Origin: Nannobrachium achirus
Lineage: Eukaryota > Chordata > Actinopteri > Myctophiformes > Myctophidae
NCBI GenBank assembly: GCA_963921795.1
Contig: OY997642.1
Location: 35,388,074 to 35,452,073 of the forward strand
DNA length: 64,000 nt
Reading direction: 5' to 3'
The notes beneath the pieces are model-generated. The model saw only the letters and a program-made list of their open reading frames with translations. It had not been told where the DNA came from and made no database searches. Positions within the stretch are counted from its first letter, which is position 1. The number at the start of each line of letters is the position of its first letter. Of this stretch, positions 11,603 through 59,830 are shown piece after piece. Made by a program: the position numbers and the translations under genes.

Positions 11603-11946
11603 CAGTGGTTCTCAACCTTTTCAGGTCGCGACCCCAAAATAATCATATTTTAGATAGATAGATAGATAGATAGATAGATACCTTTATTATCCCAAGGGGG
11701 AAATTCATTTTAACTGGGGACCCCCCCACTCTGACGAGCACTAAGAGTTGAGGCATTACATTTTGTATAACACGATTCTATTGTGAAAATAGCAGATCTA
11801 CATGCTCACAACGCCAATTTGGCCAATTTGTCATTTTAGAGGTATTAAAAAGGCCTTACATTGTTGCATTGTTAATCATCTGAGGACCTCCCCAAATAAT
11901 TTGAAGACACCCCTGGGGGTCCCGACCCACATGTTGTGAACCACTG
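11603..11946. mobile_element. hAT-like MITE (CAGTGGTTCTC family), intact 8-bp target duplication
   Basis: CAGTGGTTCTCAACC...GTGAACCACTG, flanked by CATTAGCT at 11595-11602 and 11947-11954. The interior carries a (GATA)n run at about 11653-11680 and only one arm of the dispersed hairpin (about 11780-11813). Confidence 0.88.
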
Positions 11947-11954
11947 CATTAGCT

Positions 11955-13345
11955 TGCCATCAACCATCAGCAGATCACTGACACAGAGAACATGCCCCTC
12001 CATCCCTCTTCCTCTCCCCCCCATCTCTCTCACAGTCTCTGTCTTTCCCTTTTCCTCTCTTTCTCCACCTCTCCTTTTTTATAACTGTCTGTTTCTCTCT
12101 CACCGGCTCTCTTCTGTTCAGATTCAGAGCTTTAATATTGCAACACGTGATAAGAAATACATACATTTTTCATAAACCTGGACGAAGACGCGGACGTGTC
12201 AGCGAGCTCTTTTTATCGCTTGTGTCTTTGCTCCGGTGGTCCCTAACTGACAGGAACTCAGGCACTATTTGTTATCTTTAGGCCCAATAAGTCCATCTGG
12301 TTTTGGTTTGGCTCCTCTAGATCGCCCCTGGAGATGTGGATGGAGGGGACTTTGGGGCTGGGGTGGGGGTGGGAGTGGGAGTGGGGGTTTCTACTTTCTA
12401 GGAGGCCTTTTCTCTTCTTAAATTGAATTTCTCACCATTCCAACCTGGGCCATGGACCAGGGATAAAGCTGGAGCCTGCATCTACCTCTCCGCCCTCTGG
12501 CTCTAAAAATAAAAAAGAGGGGAAAAAATGTGTTTCACCTGTTTCACCTAACGACTGCATGTTGGGAGTAATAGCTATTAGCTAAATCAGATTCACTCAG
12601 CCGATGTTTGCAATGCAGGAATGTATAAACTCCCCTTGAACCACTCCCGATATGGAACTAATTTCTGCTGAAATAAAGTGTGAAAATAAACAAATACTAG
12701 ACTAAACAGTTCTAGTATCAGCTCTCAACAGGAAATAAGGAGAGAAAGTATCGTAAATTGATTTTTGCGTGCTTGCACATTTTCTTACATGTGTAAAGGT
12801 TACTTTATTTTCAAACAATGGACGCTGCAGTCATTTTCACCATATCAAAACGACTAAACAAAACGGAGAGTTTTTCTTCTTTTGTTATATTAGCAGCAAA
12901 GCAAAAAGCTGCAGTCATGTTTCTTTCTTATGAAATGAAGGTCACATGTAACTCATCCTTTTTTAGAGACATTTTAAGTATGATTATTTCCACTTACCAG
13001 ATCGCAACCAATCAGAAGAAGCCACCATGGTGTGGGAGAATATTCAACAAAAGCCAGATCATATAGCCTACTAATGAATGTATTATCTTTGGGGCAACTG
13101 GAGGCATATTTTTCAATGTATTAAATCAATCCATATTTTGAGAGAACCAAGTTTGCAGTCTACATTTAACTGGATATGGTGTCAAGTGATAAGCATACTG
13201 GGTTGATTATTATGTTATGGTTATTTCTCCATGTGTGGTACAGTAGCCTACATATCGGAAACAGAGAAATGGAACATGGTGCCAGGTTGAAATCCTGGTA
13301 ACAGGAGGTCAGCAGTGTTTCTCAAACTTTCAAATTTCAAGGTCT
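11955..13345. other. Gene-free stretch
   Basis: AT-rich unique-looking sequence with a pyrimidine-rich patch (about 11990-12110). No conserved exon, RNA gene or clear transposon seen. Confidence 0.4.
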
Positions 13346-13638
13346 CCCAGTAGTTCACCCTCCAAAAATGACTTTTTTCCTATTAATTACTCACACCATG
13401 GAGACTTGAGTTCAATAATATTTTTAGTTTTTTGTTGCATTCCTAAGACAGTAATTTGATTACAATAAATATACCCCCGTTGATTCCGGACGGGAAATCA
13501 ATTCGGAATCAATTGGGGTAAATTTACAATAATCTATTTTTTGTCTTGGGAATGCGACAAATACAAAAAGATATTATTGAACTCAAGTATCCAAAACATG
13601 AGTAATCAAAGAAAAAAGTCGTTTTGGGGGTAAACTAC

Positions 13639-13640
<2 letters not shown>
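13346..13640. mobile_element. TTAA-type foldback MITE, eroded copy 2
   Basis: GTAGTTCACCCTCCAAAAAT...CACCATGGAGACTTGAG and the inverse GGGGTAAACTACTC, matching 2849-3141. The TTAA ends are lost. A (CTTT)n tract follows at 13642-13674. Confidence 0.65.
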
Positions 13641-13674
<34 letters not shown>

Positions 13675-14339
13675 TGTCATATAGGCTAATATGTTAATTT
13701 TCCTTTTTAGATTGTGTATTTATTATGTTTACTTTTTGACACAGTATTCCAGTGAAGCCTAAAGCTGTTTGAATTTAAGAGTACAGTATAGCCAACTCAC
13801 AGAGTCTCCTGGTGGCTCACTTGGGTAAGACTAGTTGTACAGTAACTGTGAATATGGCTCCACACGTGTGTGCGGCTCTCTCACCATCTCACTTAGTTTA
13901 ATTTAAAAGCCATTAAGGCCTATATTATACGTTTAAAATACATGGATTAAAAGATGAGTACTGTCTGACACTGGTTTGTCTTTCAGTTTCCATACAATCA
14001 AAACACTTTGCATTGGTACCTTCACCTACTGAAGGTAATGAAAGCAAAACTGTACTATTTATTTTCTTTTTTTTTCTCTCAAAATCTTTATCCCGCAATT
14101 TTGTAACCCATTTTTCACCCAGGGTCAATTATCGAATGTAATCCGGGGCGCTACACTCCCTCTGCCAACCTGGGGAGACAACGGACTGACCTCATGCTTC
14201 CTTTCACCTGAGTTTCCCCGGTTGGACGTAGCGCGTGGAAGAAACACGGTATTCCAACCAGTTCCTTCCTCCTCCATCAGGCATTCCAGCTGGCCAGGGG
14301 GAGGCAGTATAGAGACCAGGATTACTGCATTTTTATGTG

Positions 14340-14442
14340 AGGGTACCTACCCTAGGAGACACGGGGAGAACAGGCGAAGGGAATCGAACCCAGGACCTTC
14401 TAGCTGTGAGGCAACAGCACCAACTGCGCCACTGTGCCCCCT
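14340..14442 (-). mobile_element. tRNA-derived SINE head
   Basis: Minus strand: A box-like TGGCGCAGTTGGTGC (about 14431-14417) and B box GGTTCGATTCC (14390-14380), then CTGTTCTCCCCGTGTCT. This is the conserved head of a widespread teleost tRNA-type SINE. The 14,130-14,335 flank is probably its degraded body. Confidence 0.7.
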
Positions 14443-14808
14443 AAAACTGTGTTATTTCTTTGATTGAATTTACATACAGACAGTAGCTTGAAGCTCACGC
14501 ATAAGCGGCTCACAAACTGACTTACATTTTGCCAGCTTTGAAGTTTCCTCTGTCATTCCTGCCCTTTCGCTTGTCTTTTCCATGTTTCTCAATCCTTCCT
14601 ATGACCCCTGTTAAAATCCCAGATTCCCCTCCGGCATAGCTCAGCTAACCTCATCCCCCCTATCCCTCCCATCACCGTCATCGTCCCACACACTCTGCTT
14701 CTCAGTTTATTTTCTCAGGTGAACAAACTGTATCGCACACACTGCTCCCTCAGTTGCTCTCAATTAGGCTCCTGGAATCATCTACGCTTTCATCTACTGC
14801 AAGAGAAT

Positions 14809-14839
<31 letters not shown>

Positions 14840-17598
14840 CAGTTTTGTCTCTTTTTGGAGACAGAATAGAAAATAGACAACATGTTTTCTATGACATGTC
14901 AGAGACTACTGTAAAACACGCAAGAAGAATGCACATCCATTAGAAGAAGAGAGCTTATTTTGAGTCCTCTGAGAGCTAAATATAGATTACAGAGGCTATC
15001 CTGTGGGCATTTCGGTTGATTTTCCACTAACATTTGGCTTTGAGAGACCAAAGTTAAATCTTTAGCTGGTTGTACGCACAGTGTAATTTTACTGTCGTTT
15101 AACGCTGCCCAGCATTTTAAGCTTGTGACGCAGCCAAGAATACCCATGAAATATTTAAAGATAGAACCCATTGACTACAGGAGCAGAGTTACAAATAAGT
15201 AGCTCTTTTAATTCCAGTTAGAATATAGAAAGATTTATTACAGACTGGGCTTCCATCGTGAGAAAATGCAACGGGAGAATGCTCTGCCTATGGATATCAT
15301 GAGGTCAAAGTTGAGGCTAATCCACACCAACCAACGACTGGGCAAAGTTCAGCCATGACCAAGTGAGAGCATTCTTTATTTAGGCCTATTTTTATTATTA
15401 TTAACCTCTTAAGCCCCATTTTAAAAAAAAGCAAAAATAGATGATTTACAACCCCTCATGCCTAGCAATGCGAAGCCTTGTGAGCCTGTAGATCAGCAAT
15501 TTTCGCTGTTTTAGATTTTTTTTAATACAAATTTCCACCTATAATAAAAATCCCCAAATAGGGACGTGTCACGCCAGAATACACATTTTAAGAAACGTAC
15601 ACTGAGGAAATTATTCATTCAGTTGTTTTAATGCTACACACTTCATAAATACTGTGTGAATACTGCTGTTCAATCATGATTACATTGGTTATGTTATAGT
15701 TCTATGCCTTTAAACAGCCGTTAGTTCCTCCTGAGTTAAATGAGAAAAGAAAATCATACATAAATGTAGTCCAAACAACAGATGTTCAGAGACCATGTAG
15801 AACACGGAAATCTAATCAAAAGAAATCATCTATGAATAATAACCATCAGAAATCTTAGCAACAATGATTACCTTCAGTTATCCCACCTTCACAGAAGGCA
15901 GATTAAAACACAGATTATGTGAAGTCAAGAACTATCTGCTACTAGAAAGACAAGTACACAACCATATGGCAGGACAAATCTAGCGATTTACGTGTGGTGT
16001 TTTGGCTTATTAATCTAATGTAAAGCAGTTATGCAGATTTCTTTTCAAGCAAAGCATTACAATCACTCATAAGACTTGAATTATTTTAATATGAAGTAAA
16101 AAGATTCTTCTTTTTTTATAGAATGAGAAAAAAAACTAAAAATAACACACACCTTTCCAACATGACTTTCTTAATTAGCTTGATGTATTGTCTGTAATTA
16201 AATAAATAACTATAAAGTGCACATACTACAGCAAATGAACCACGTACAATTCATTCAATCCATACGCAGACATCCTTTCCAAAAGACGTTGGAAAATCTG
16301 AAAGCTAACTTAACTTCATCACTTCAACATAATCACATGGGTTTTAAAATATGTATTACATATCAAACCTATATACAACTCTTGTCAAAAACAAAGATAA
16401 ATCGCAATGGCAGTCAAGCTGAAAGAGAACAATACATCATGCATTGTTTCACTCAAACAACAACCTGTGTGGTAGGCTGGTAGCCTTCATACGTTATGCA
16501 AAAATAGCCAATCTACAAGTTCTAATACATCGCAAAGATTTTAATTAAACGAGAAATGTTACGTCGTTATATACTGGACCTGAGTTGGCTCTGTACTTGG
16601 ACCGTTTTTTTCCGTCTACACCGCCCAAATCTCTTTGCCAAAAATAGAAAATCTACAAGCGTAAATTTGCAGATCTGCAATTTCTAGCTAATGTTCCTCT
16701 CAGAATATGGATTCCGGGGTGCAAGTGGTTAACAACATTGCCATTTAAAGAGTTTTAATTATATTGATCATTGCGATAATATTGTCAATTGCAATTGTTT
16801 TGGGCCACAATAATCATGATATGAAAATGTCCATATCACCCCACCCCCAATCTGTTTGGCCATCGTCAAAGAAAAGGGAAAAACAGCGCCCTCTCTGTTT
16901 TGTTTCTGTTCTTGAGAGATTACCCCATCCCTAAAGCTCACAACCCATTGCATTGTGACGCATTGGGAGCTTGTAGATCAGCTATCTTGGTGCACAACAC
17001 TAGCATTAGCCATTGATGACTACTAAACCTAGTTTACAGAAATGAAAGAGAGAGTGGCAGACAATGACAGGATGGCGAGTGGAGCACAGTCAAAGTGTAG
17101 AAATAAAGCATTATGTGAAAACACCAGTTAGAACACTGTGATCATTCAACTTTTAAAGTAATCGTGTCACAAACGTAAGGGCAATATAACCTTTTCCAAA
17201 ATATCACCATACATAACATGACACGTAGAATCAGGTTTGACTCTAACGATAGCAACATTCTGTACAGTATACAGTACTGTATCTCCAATTAAACCCTATC
17301 ATCCGAAACATGCTTTTGTCAATACTTCTCAAAGGTGCAGTAAGTGAGGTATTGTTATTTTTGGTTGTTTGTCCAAGTGATTTTTAACAAGCTCTATATT
17401 CTGACAGCAACCACTGATAACAACCACTGTTCAGTGACAGAGTTCTCCCCGTCTCTTAAGAAAATGCATTTTCAGGTTGGGATACCAATTTTATCCAAGT
17501 GGAAATGATGACACAGAGAATTGAGCAGGCACATTTGGAACAGGTACACTATAAAAATTAAGTTGATAGATACTCTATTCTGATAAAGTATATTAAAC
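14443..17598. other. AT-rich gene-free stretch with degraded hairpins
   Basis: No exon found. Eroded hairpin members near 15433-15505, 16495-16520 (half), 16640-16690 and 16928-16990. A poly-G tract at about 14821-14840. Confidence 0.45.
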
Positions 17599-18099
17599 AG
17601 GGTTCCCACACATCTTTACCAATTAATTTCCAAAACTTTTCCAAAACTTTTCCAGAATTTTTAACCCGATTTCCAGGACTATATAACAATAATTCAGCTC
17701 AATAACGAGTCGTTTACTCCTATGCGCAATGCCCAAAGATAGGTAGTGTATGCCAGTGGTTCTCAACCTTTTCAGGCCGTGACCCCCCAAATAATCATAT
17801 TTGAAGAGAGTTTTATTGTGAAAATAGCCGATCTACATGCTCACAACGCCTCGCAACGCGAGGCGTTGTGAGCATGTAAATCTGCTATTTTCACAATTTC
17901 TGCCTCTGATATTTGACAATTTGGCCAATGTTTAATTTGTCATTTCAGTATTAACAAAATCAATAACGAAAGACAATACATAGTTATTTTTTCCAGGACC
18001 TTCCAGGACCCTTGATCAATTCCAAAACGTTTCCAGTACTGGAAAAACATTTTTCTAATTTCAAAATACTTCCAGGAATTTCATGACCGTGGGAACCCT
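17599..18099. mobile_element. Composite MITE: AGGGTTCCCAC element carrying a nested hAT piece and hairpin, copy A
   Basis: Ends AGGGTTCCCACA...CGTGGGAACCCT, with CCAAAACTTTTCC repeats inside. At 17755 it is interrupted by the CAGTGGTTCTC-family sequence, which itself contains the hairpin 17815-17897. The same three-layer arrangement recurs at 19248-19749. Confidence 0.75.
17815..17897. repeat. Near-perfect hairpin of the dispersed family
   Basis: ATTGTGAAAATAGC...GCTATTTTCACAAT arms with the GATCTACATGCTCACAACG core and a CCTCGCAACGCGAGG loop. Only two arm mismatches seen. Confidence 0.9.
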
Positions 18100-19247
18100 A
18101 ATTATAGTATGCTATAATTGCCAACGCACCTGAACATGCATTTTGTGTTCATTAAACAGCTGGAGTGACACTAAAAAAACACTGTATACCAATGATTACT
18201 GTCAGAATATAGATTTAACTTTAACTTTCTCACCAAAGAATATCACTTACCCTAACATACCCCAACTTACCCTTCAATGTTTTGCTTTAGCGTAACACAG
18301 TGAATCATGGCACAGGAAATAGATAAGTTGGGAGCATTCGGGGCATTGCCACAGGTGCACAGCAGGTAAAGCTCTGGTAATCTATGTGTATGCAGCAGAG
18401 TTGGTCCAAGTGGTTACGGTACAGCTAGAGCCATCCGGTCAGCGTGTTGCCCTGGAATGAACAGTATAGATAGAAGAGGAACATTAATCCTACACCACCG
18501 CTTGTACGTTGCCACTGTCAGGTGGAAACCTTGTATGTCCAAAACATTTAAGGAAATGGAGAAAAAAGGACACATGTTCCAATATATCTTATAACATGTT
18601 ATTTAGTCACAAGCACTTGTTATTGCTTTTCATTGGTAATTTATAAAATCTATAGACACACTTAACCACTTTCACTTACACTTTCAAGTATTTAAAAAAA
18701 ATGCAGATATACAAGCTCACTGAAAGCTTGTAGGTCGTCAATTATTGCAATTTTTTCATCACGTTGTTGCACGGTGGAGTAGTAAGGCATATATTCATGG
18801 ATTTCTTTTTTTAAAGTAGAAGAATGGAGATACTAGGTTTCTGCCATAAAGCATAGGCCTTGTAACTTTCCTTCTGCTGCACTGTACAAACTTTGAGATT
18901 TGCTTCCCCCTTGTGGACAGTTGGTTGACATGACATCCTCATCTCTTCAGACATACTAAATGTCAGGTGTGCAGTAGTGAGGTTGGATGAGTAAGTTACA
19001 CAAGTGATTCTCAAACTTTTACATTTCAAGGACTCCCATAACTCTGAGGGTATATAAATGGAACCAAATGAATGTTGCATCGTCTTAATCTCCAAAATGT
19101 ATCCTGAGAGCGTTGAAAGGCCTCTCCTGCCTCTTTGGGGGACATGTTTCGCTTAGGCCTGAATTTATTTACCTATTTTGATATCAGATCTGTATTTGGG
19201 GTGCCCGGGAGAAAACAGTCCCCTCAGAGGTCCCAACCACACAGTGC
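18100..19247. other. Gene-free stretch downstream of mylk4
   Basis: Contains an eroded hairpin at about 18697-18745 and no recognised exon. A GGCAACACGCTGACC segment after a good acceptor (minus strand, about 18445) was considered as an alternative last exon and rejected. Confidence 0.4.
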
Positions 19248-19749
19248 AGGGTTCCCACACATTTTTACCAATTAATTTCCAAAACTTTTCCAAAACTTTT
19301 CCAGAATATTGCAACCAATTTCCAGGACTATATAACAATAATTCAGTCGCTTACTCCTATGCGCAATGCCCAAAGACAGGTAGTGTATGCCAGTAGTTCT
19401 CAACCTTTTCAGGCCGTGACCCCCGAAATAATCATGTTTTAAGTGGAGACCCGGCACCCTGACGAGCACTAAGAGTTTAGGAATTTTGTATAACACTGTT
19501 CTATTGTGAAAATAGCAGATCTACATGCTCACAACGGCTATTTTCACAATTTCTTCCTCTAATATTTGACAATTTGGCCAATGTTTAATTTGTCATTTGT
19601 CAGAGGTATTAACAAAATCAATAACCAAAGACAATGCATAGCTATTTTTTCCAGGACTCTTTTGATCAATTCCAAAACTTTTCCAGTACTGGAAAAATAT
19701 GTTTCTAATTTCAAAATATTTCCAGGAATTTCATGACCGTGGGAACCCT
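19248..19749. mobile_element. Composite MITE, copy B
   Basis: Same termini and same nested hAT/hairpin order as 17599-18099. The hairpin here (19504-19552) has collapsed: one core arm is gone but both outer ATTGTGAAAATAGC arms remain. Confidence 0.75.
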
Positions 19750-19978
19750 GACAGTAGCGAGGTTTGTAACTGTCTTGGCCCATAGGTTAATTCTGTTGGA
19801 CTGGAAACGGGCCCAGGCTCCCACGGTCACTATGTTGATCAGTGACGCTATGCAACACCTTAAATTGGACTTGGCAGCCCTTTATTATGTAAAGGCCAGG
19901 CAATAATTATGTATCCTCTTGATTTCATTCTGCTGTAGTGAAAGATATCTCAACTTGTCATCATTATTATTGATTTGT

Positions 19979-19988
19979 TTATTTATTT
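19979..19988 (-). terminator. mylk4: Candidate mylk4 polyadenylation signal
   Basis: Overlapping AATAAA hexamers on the minus strand about 135 bp beyond the mylk4 TAG at 20,120. They sit in a T/A-rich stretch before the next transposon block. Confidence 0.45.
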
Positions 19989-20119
19989 TTATTTAGATCT
20001 TATACTGTCAGTATGATTACATCTTTGCGTGTTCTGTTCATTTATGAATGCAAAACATCTAGTGAACACATAAGAAAAAAAAGAAAATGACATATAATAA
20101 AAGGATAGACCCACCTCAA

Positions 20120-33021
<12,902 letters not shown>

Positions 33022-34587
33022 TGTGCTTGTGGTCAAAGAGCAATGCAATCTTGGAACTCAAGGCGGTTAGGTGAGACAGGATCACGTAAGGACACCCAGT
33101 AGAAACAAGAATAGAACCGACCGCGTTTGTGAGAAGTTCGTTTTTTGTATTTAGCCAGCTCTACTCTCAAAAAATGCCACAGAAAAGAGAAAACTAAAGT
33201 GTTTAACCCCACAAAAAAAGAAGAAAAAAACACTTCACATAAGACAAAAATCCAAAATCCACAGGCCAGCAACAAAGAAGGTAAATCTCTCGTCAGGAAA
33301 GGTAAAGCCCTAGTAGCACCTCTGAGCTCTGACTAAGTGGTCATCTGGTTATGGGATTGCCTCTGTTCCTCTCACCCTCTATCACCGGCACCTGTCACTC
33401 TTCTCACTAGAAATGGTATTAAGAATGGGGTAAGCCAGTCTCTCTAAATGTAAACTGGCTGGCCTACGTCAGCAGGGGGCAAGTATTGGGGGCTGGACTT
33501 TGGTAGTGCTTGTGGGCTGTGAGACATCTGAGATCCTTTGAATCTTAACTGTCGCCCGCCTGCCAAGTGTCAGAATGGCCAGTGTACTCACAGTGCCGCC
33601 TCAGTGTGGAAACTAAAGTGCAACATTGCCCGCTCACCTAGTTCTTTGTGTGTCTATTTGCAGATACTGATTTCTTCCGTCAGACTTGTCCTGCTGCACA
33701 TCATAGAAGGCATAGTTGGGTGTTTTATTTTCAAGCAGACAAAGATTTTAGGAGTACCGGTAAGTTTGGGGATTTTGAGGATTTTCTTTGGGGCAACTCA
33801 AGATAACATGTTACACTAACAGCCATTGTGTTGACAAGAGGGCATCAATATGAAATAATGACCACCATAACATTTTCAAGATTGAATGTTACTCATTTGG
33901 CACTATAGTGCACCTGGCTCCAGTTAATGCAAGCAGTGTTCCAACGGCAATTCCCTCCTTACTGGTGCCCCTTATCTGCTGAATCTGAATGCAATGTAAC
34001 TAGCACCTAGTCAGTGGGAAAAGTGACGAAGCTTGTGGTTCCTGGCAAAGGACTACTGAAACAGGAGACGAGTGTCCAGGATGATTCATGGTGTCTCTGC
34101 ACAGACAAACACATCCAATGAGGGTCTCTGTGTACTGTATACTTTCTCGTGCACAGTTAAGACAGTTTTTTAATTTTAACCTAGGACTTGTAATGTGAGC
34201 ATTACCCATGTACCCTATAAACCTCAAAAATACGTATGATTTACTAAGGGAGACTTACAGTATGGGCTTCAAATCAACTCATTCAAAACATTTCTTAAAT
34301 TACAGAATAGCAGGGGAAACTTGTCATAACATTTATGGAAAAAAACGATTCTGCCACAAATCCACAGGCATTAAAGGAATGTCATGTTTTCAAGTACAAC
34401 TCTTGTGCTGGACAAAAAGGACACTTGAGATAAGCTTCAGGACTGTGCCAACTCATGCTGTCTTTGTAGATCAAGGGGGTGGGTGAAGCTGGTGAGGCAT
34501 CCAGCTTTGTCACGGCAACCATGAAACACGTTGTTGACAAAGGGGCACTGCCTACAAAGACCAGACTTAAAATAGTCCAGCTCTCAC

Positions 34588-47828
<13,241 letters not shown>

Positions 47829-47870
47829 CTGGAAAGGAGAGAAAAAAGGTCAATTAATAATCAGTAATTG

Positions 47871-47871
<1 letters not shown>

Positions 47872-47940
<69 letters not shown>
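47872..47940. repeat. (CA)n microsatellite near a minus-strand splice acceptor
   Basis: Pure CA; on the minus strand a TG tract that ends about 42 nt before the 3' splice site of the exon starting at 47,828. Confidence 0.95.
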
Positions 47941-47942
<2 letters not shown>

Positions 47943-48480
47943 AGTTGAAAATAATTAAAACTGTCAATAGCTGACCTACAAGCCTCAAAATGTTCATGAA
48001 TTGTAAAATAGGGCTTTAATTTAAGTATTTTATATTTTATTTAAAAAATAAAGCGTAGGAAACATTAAAAAAGTGAAAATGATTCAGTTTTAAAAAAAAA
48101 ATGATAGCAGCCAAGCTAGTGAGCTAATTAATATCTTCTGGTTTTGATTGATTGAATACTTTATTAGCAGCTCACATAGGAAAAGCACATGTATAATGAT
48201 GACATATGGCCTATGGCTTGTTTACATTGGGGTCCTTGTGCACCCATTTCATTGAGAGTTTCAGCTGAAGGATGACAACACAAGGTTTATACTAGGCTCA
48301 ATACGTTTTTGCATGAACAATTATGCAAATCTACACAGTTCAGTAAGTGAGGACTATGGGACGGTAATTGGATTGGAAAAAAGAAGAAGAAGAACGTCAT
48401 GCAGACATGCACCAATTTAATTGCAAACATATCAAAATATAACCTCGTGAGCTTTTATTAAGAGGCAACACAGCTTCACA

Positions 48481-48547
48481 TGACCACACACGTGACCAAA
48501 CGTCAAAAGTTCAGCGGGAACCAACCCGGAAAAACAACAACATCATC
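48481..48547 (+). promoter_or_regulatory. wrnip1: wrnip1 immediate 5' region with E-box
   Basis: A CACGTG E-box lies at 48489-48494, about 55 bp upstream of the wrnip1 ATG. No TATA box is evident. The 48,000-48,547 interval is free of recognisable transposons and separates wrnip1 from a minus-strand exon ending at 47,828, so a shared promoter is possible but not shown. Confidence 0.35.
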
Positions 48548-57658
<9,111 letters not shown>

Positions 57659-58074
57659 GCCCTGAGCATTGGTTGGGATAATAATATGTACACAGAATAT
57701 CCTGTTGAGTTCAAGGAAAGGCAAACTGAATTTATTTGAGCAAGATGGCAGTGTGCACAGACAGTAGTTTATTTCAGCTCAATTCACAAGTACCATTTGA
57801 TTAGTCAAGCAGGCTTTTCTGTTGGAAATCAAAAAAGGATTGGGGGGTGTTTTCCCGTAATATAGGATAAATAAGCAGTCATATTTTAAATTAAATTCAA
57901 ATTCAATATTTCAAATATTTCTCACTCAGTCGTACGAGAGTCAAAATCCAGGGAATCTCCTTCATACCAGTAGAAGATAAACACTGTTTAAATGATAAAT
58001 GTTTTCAGATCTATTGTAAATATTGCAATATTTACAAAAAAGTATAATGTAAAAATGTCTAACGGATTGTTCTC

Positions 58075-58080
58075 ATTAAA
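58075..58080 (+). terminator. wrnip1: Candidate wrnip1 polyadenylation signal
   Basis: ATTAAA about 420 bp after the wrnip1 stop codon, followed by a T-rich stretch. It is the first plausible hexamer in an AT-rich 3' flank. An AATAAA further on (about 58,224) is an alternative. Confidence 0.4.
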
Positions 58081-58753
58081 ATCTTTGACTTTTTGCCTCT
58101 AAGATTCTTTCAGTTTGACAAAAAACTTCATCAGCAGCCATGCAGCAAAGCAAAGACTTTTTTTTAGCCATTGTCTGCAAGAAAGAAAAATCTAAAAGAA
58201 AAGTCATTACTGCTATATATTTTGTGAATAAACAGTAGCTAAGAATGGTACCATCACTCACCTCACTGATCCAGGGGATAAAAGAAGCCACACCGGGTAA
58301 ACACTGGGTTTCTGGGCAGTATTACAGCCACTTCCACTGACAAAGCTGGTCACTACTTGGACACATTGAAGTAATTCACAAGACAATACATTAAATAAGT
58401 CAATCAAGAAGTAATCAAGAATAAATATCAACTGCTATTCTGAGAGGACAATATCATAGAAAGTCACAAGTAATTCACAAGAAAATACATTAAATAAGTC
58501 AATCAAGAAGGTAATACAATCAAGAATAAAAAATCAAGAGTAAAACCTTTTGCAGTCTACAGGGGAAGCAGAATATAACAAAACGGGTAATCAATATCAG
58601 TGAGCATTAACCAATATGTGCTTGGGATCAGACCAGTTAAAATTACAGGAGTAAGGGTCAGAATCGCAAGTGTCATATATGGACATCACACAAAAACAGG
58701 TTACAGGTTTTCCAGCTTAGTGAGGGCTTACACACAAACACTGTGTCCCATAC
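58081..58753. other. AT-rich stretch between wrnip1 and the atad2-like remnant
   Basis: Contains an imperfect local repeat (AATTCACAAGACAATACATT at about 58373 and again at 58471). No exon recognised. Confidence 0.45.
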
Positions 58754-59689
58754 CTGTAGTTTGTCTTGGTCTAGTACCAGTGGAGGAGTCTTTTGCTCCT
58801 CTGCCACAAGAGTCTTGGCTGTTGTGCTCAGACACCTTGGCAATGGAATTGAGTTTCTCCTACTGAAGGCTTTTCGTTTAGGCTCGACTTCTCTTGTTGG
58901 TTTGAAATGGCGCCATCTGTCTGCTCGTTATTGGTTTTCTCCTGGTCGTCATTTGTGGAACTGGTGTCCTAACTCTGGAGTCTGGACTGGATAGAAAAAG
59001 ATCAAAGGAAAGTTACGGAGGCTCTAAGGGAAAAATTATAAAAGATTTCATGATGGTCTCAGAACACGTTGCTTCACACTCCATCGTGAGCGTATAGACT
59101 TGCTCTGCGCTGCAGCCGTATAAGTGAATTTATGAGGGCGTCCACTCAGTGTTTTAAAACACACAAACGTACCTATTTTGCTGTGCAGCTCCTTGATTTC
59201 CACACAGAGCTTCTCAATGTCCTCATCCAATTCCTTTTTTATTATTGTGTGGACGGCGTTGAGTAAAGCAGACACCTTTTTGGAGATTGTACGTTCTGGA
59301 GAGAACACAGACACACAAGAGATTGTTTTAGGGTAACCCAAACAATAGCTATGAGGCCTAGAACATCTATGCTTAGATATGAGCAGCCATGTAATATTCT
59401 ACCTCTCTAGGTACTATATAGCTCAAAAGGTGTGTGTTCACCTGTGGAGTCTCTGTCATGGTTGCCCTTCAGAGTGTTCTGACAGATCAGATCCACATCA
59501 TCGCAGTACTCTTAGCCGTCCCGTAATGGTGGCGGTCTATGCGTTCCTTGACGGTGGACAGGTCCATAGGCTGCTTGATCACCTTAGCATACTCTGGGTT
59601 CTGAAGCAAGACAGCAAATATAAAGTCTATGTCTCTTGACAACAATAAATAAATAAAATACTCCAAGCTGTGCCACCCGAAAAAGGGAT

Positions 59690-59830
59690 TTTCTTTTATA
59701 CATGAAATGGCCCCTCAAAACGATGGTTTAGTGATGAGTCATCAATTTTCACAGTCTTTTGGGGTCCGTTTTTAGCCCAAGGAATGTTTTTCATGCAAAA
59801 CAAATGCTTGCAATGGATTCAGAATAATTA
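59690..59830. repeat. Dispersed repeat shared with 63.36-63.66 kb
   Basis: GTTTAGTGATGAGTCATCA and TAGCCCAAGGAATGTTTTTC...ATGCTTGCAATGGATTCAG recur at 63360 and 63592. Both lie within or beside the atad2-like remnant. Confidence 0.6.

Noticed and set aside
18420-18465. Possible alternative mylk4 last exon (good acceptor, then GNTLTGWL and a stop)
   Set aside because: Needs a weak donor inside exon 14. The 20173-20120 exon already gives a phase-matched stop.
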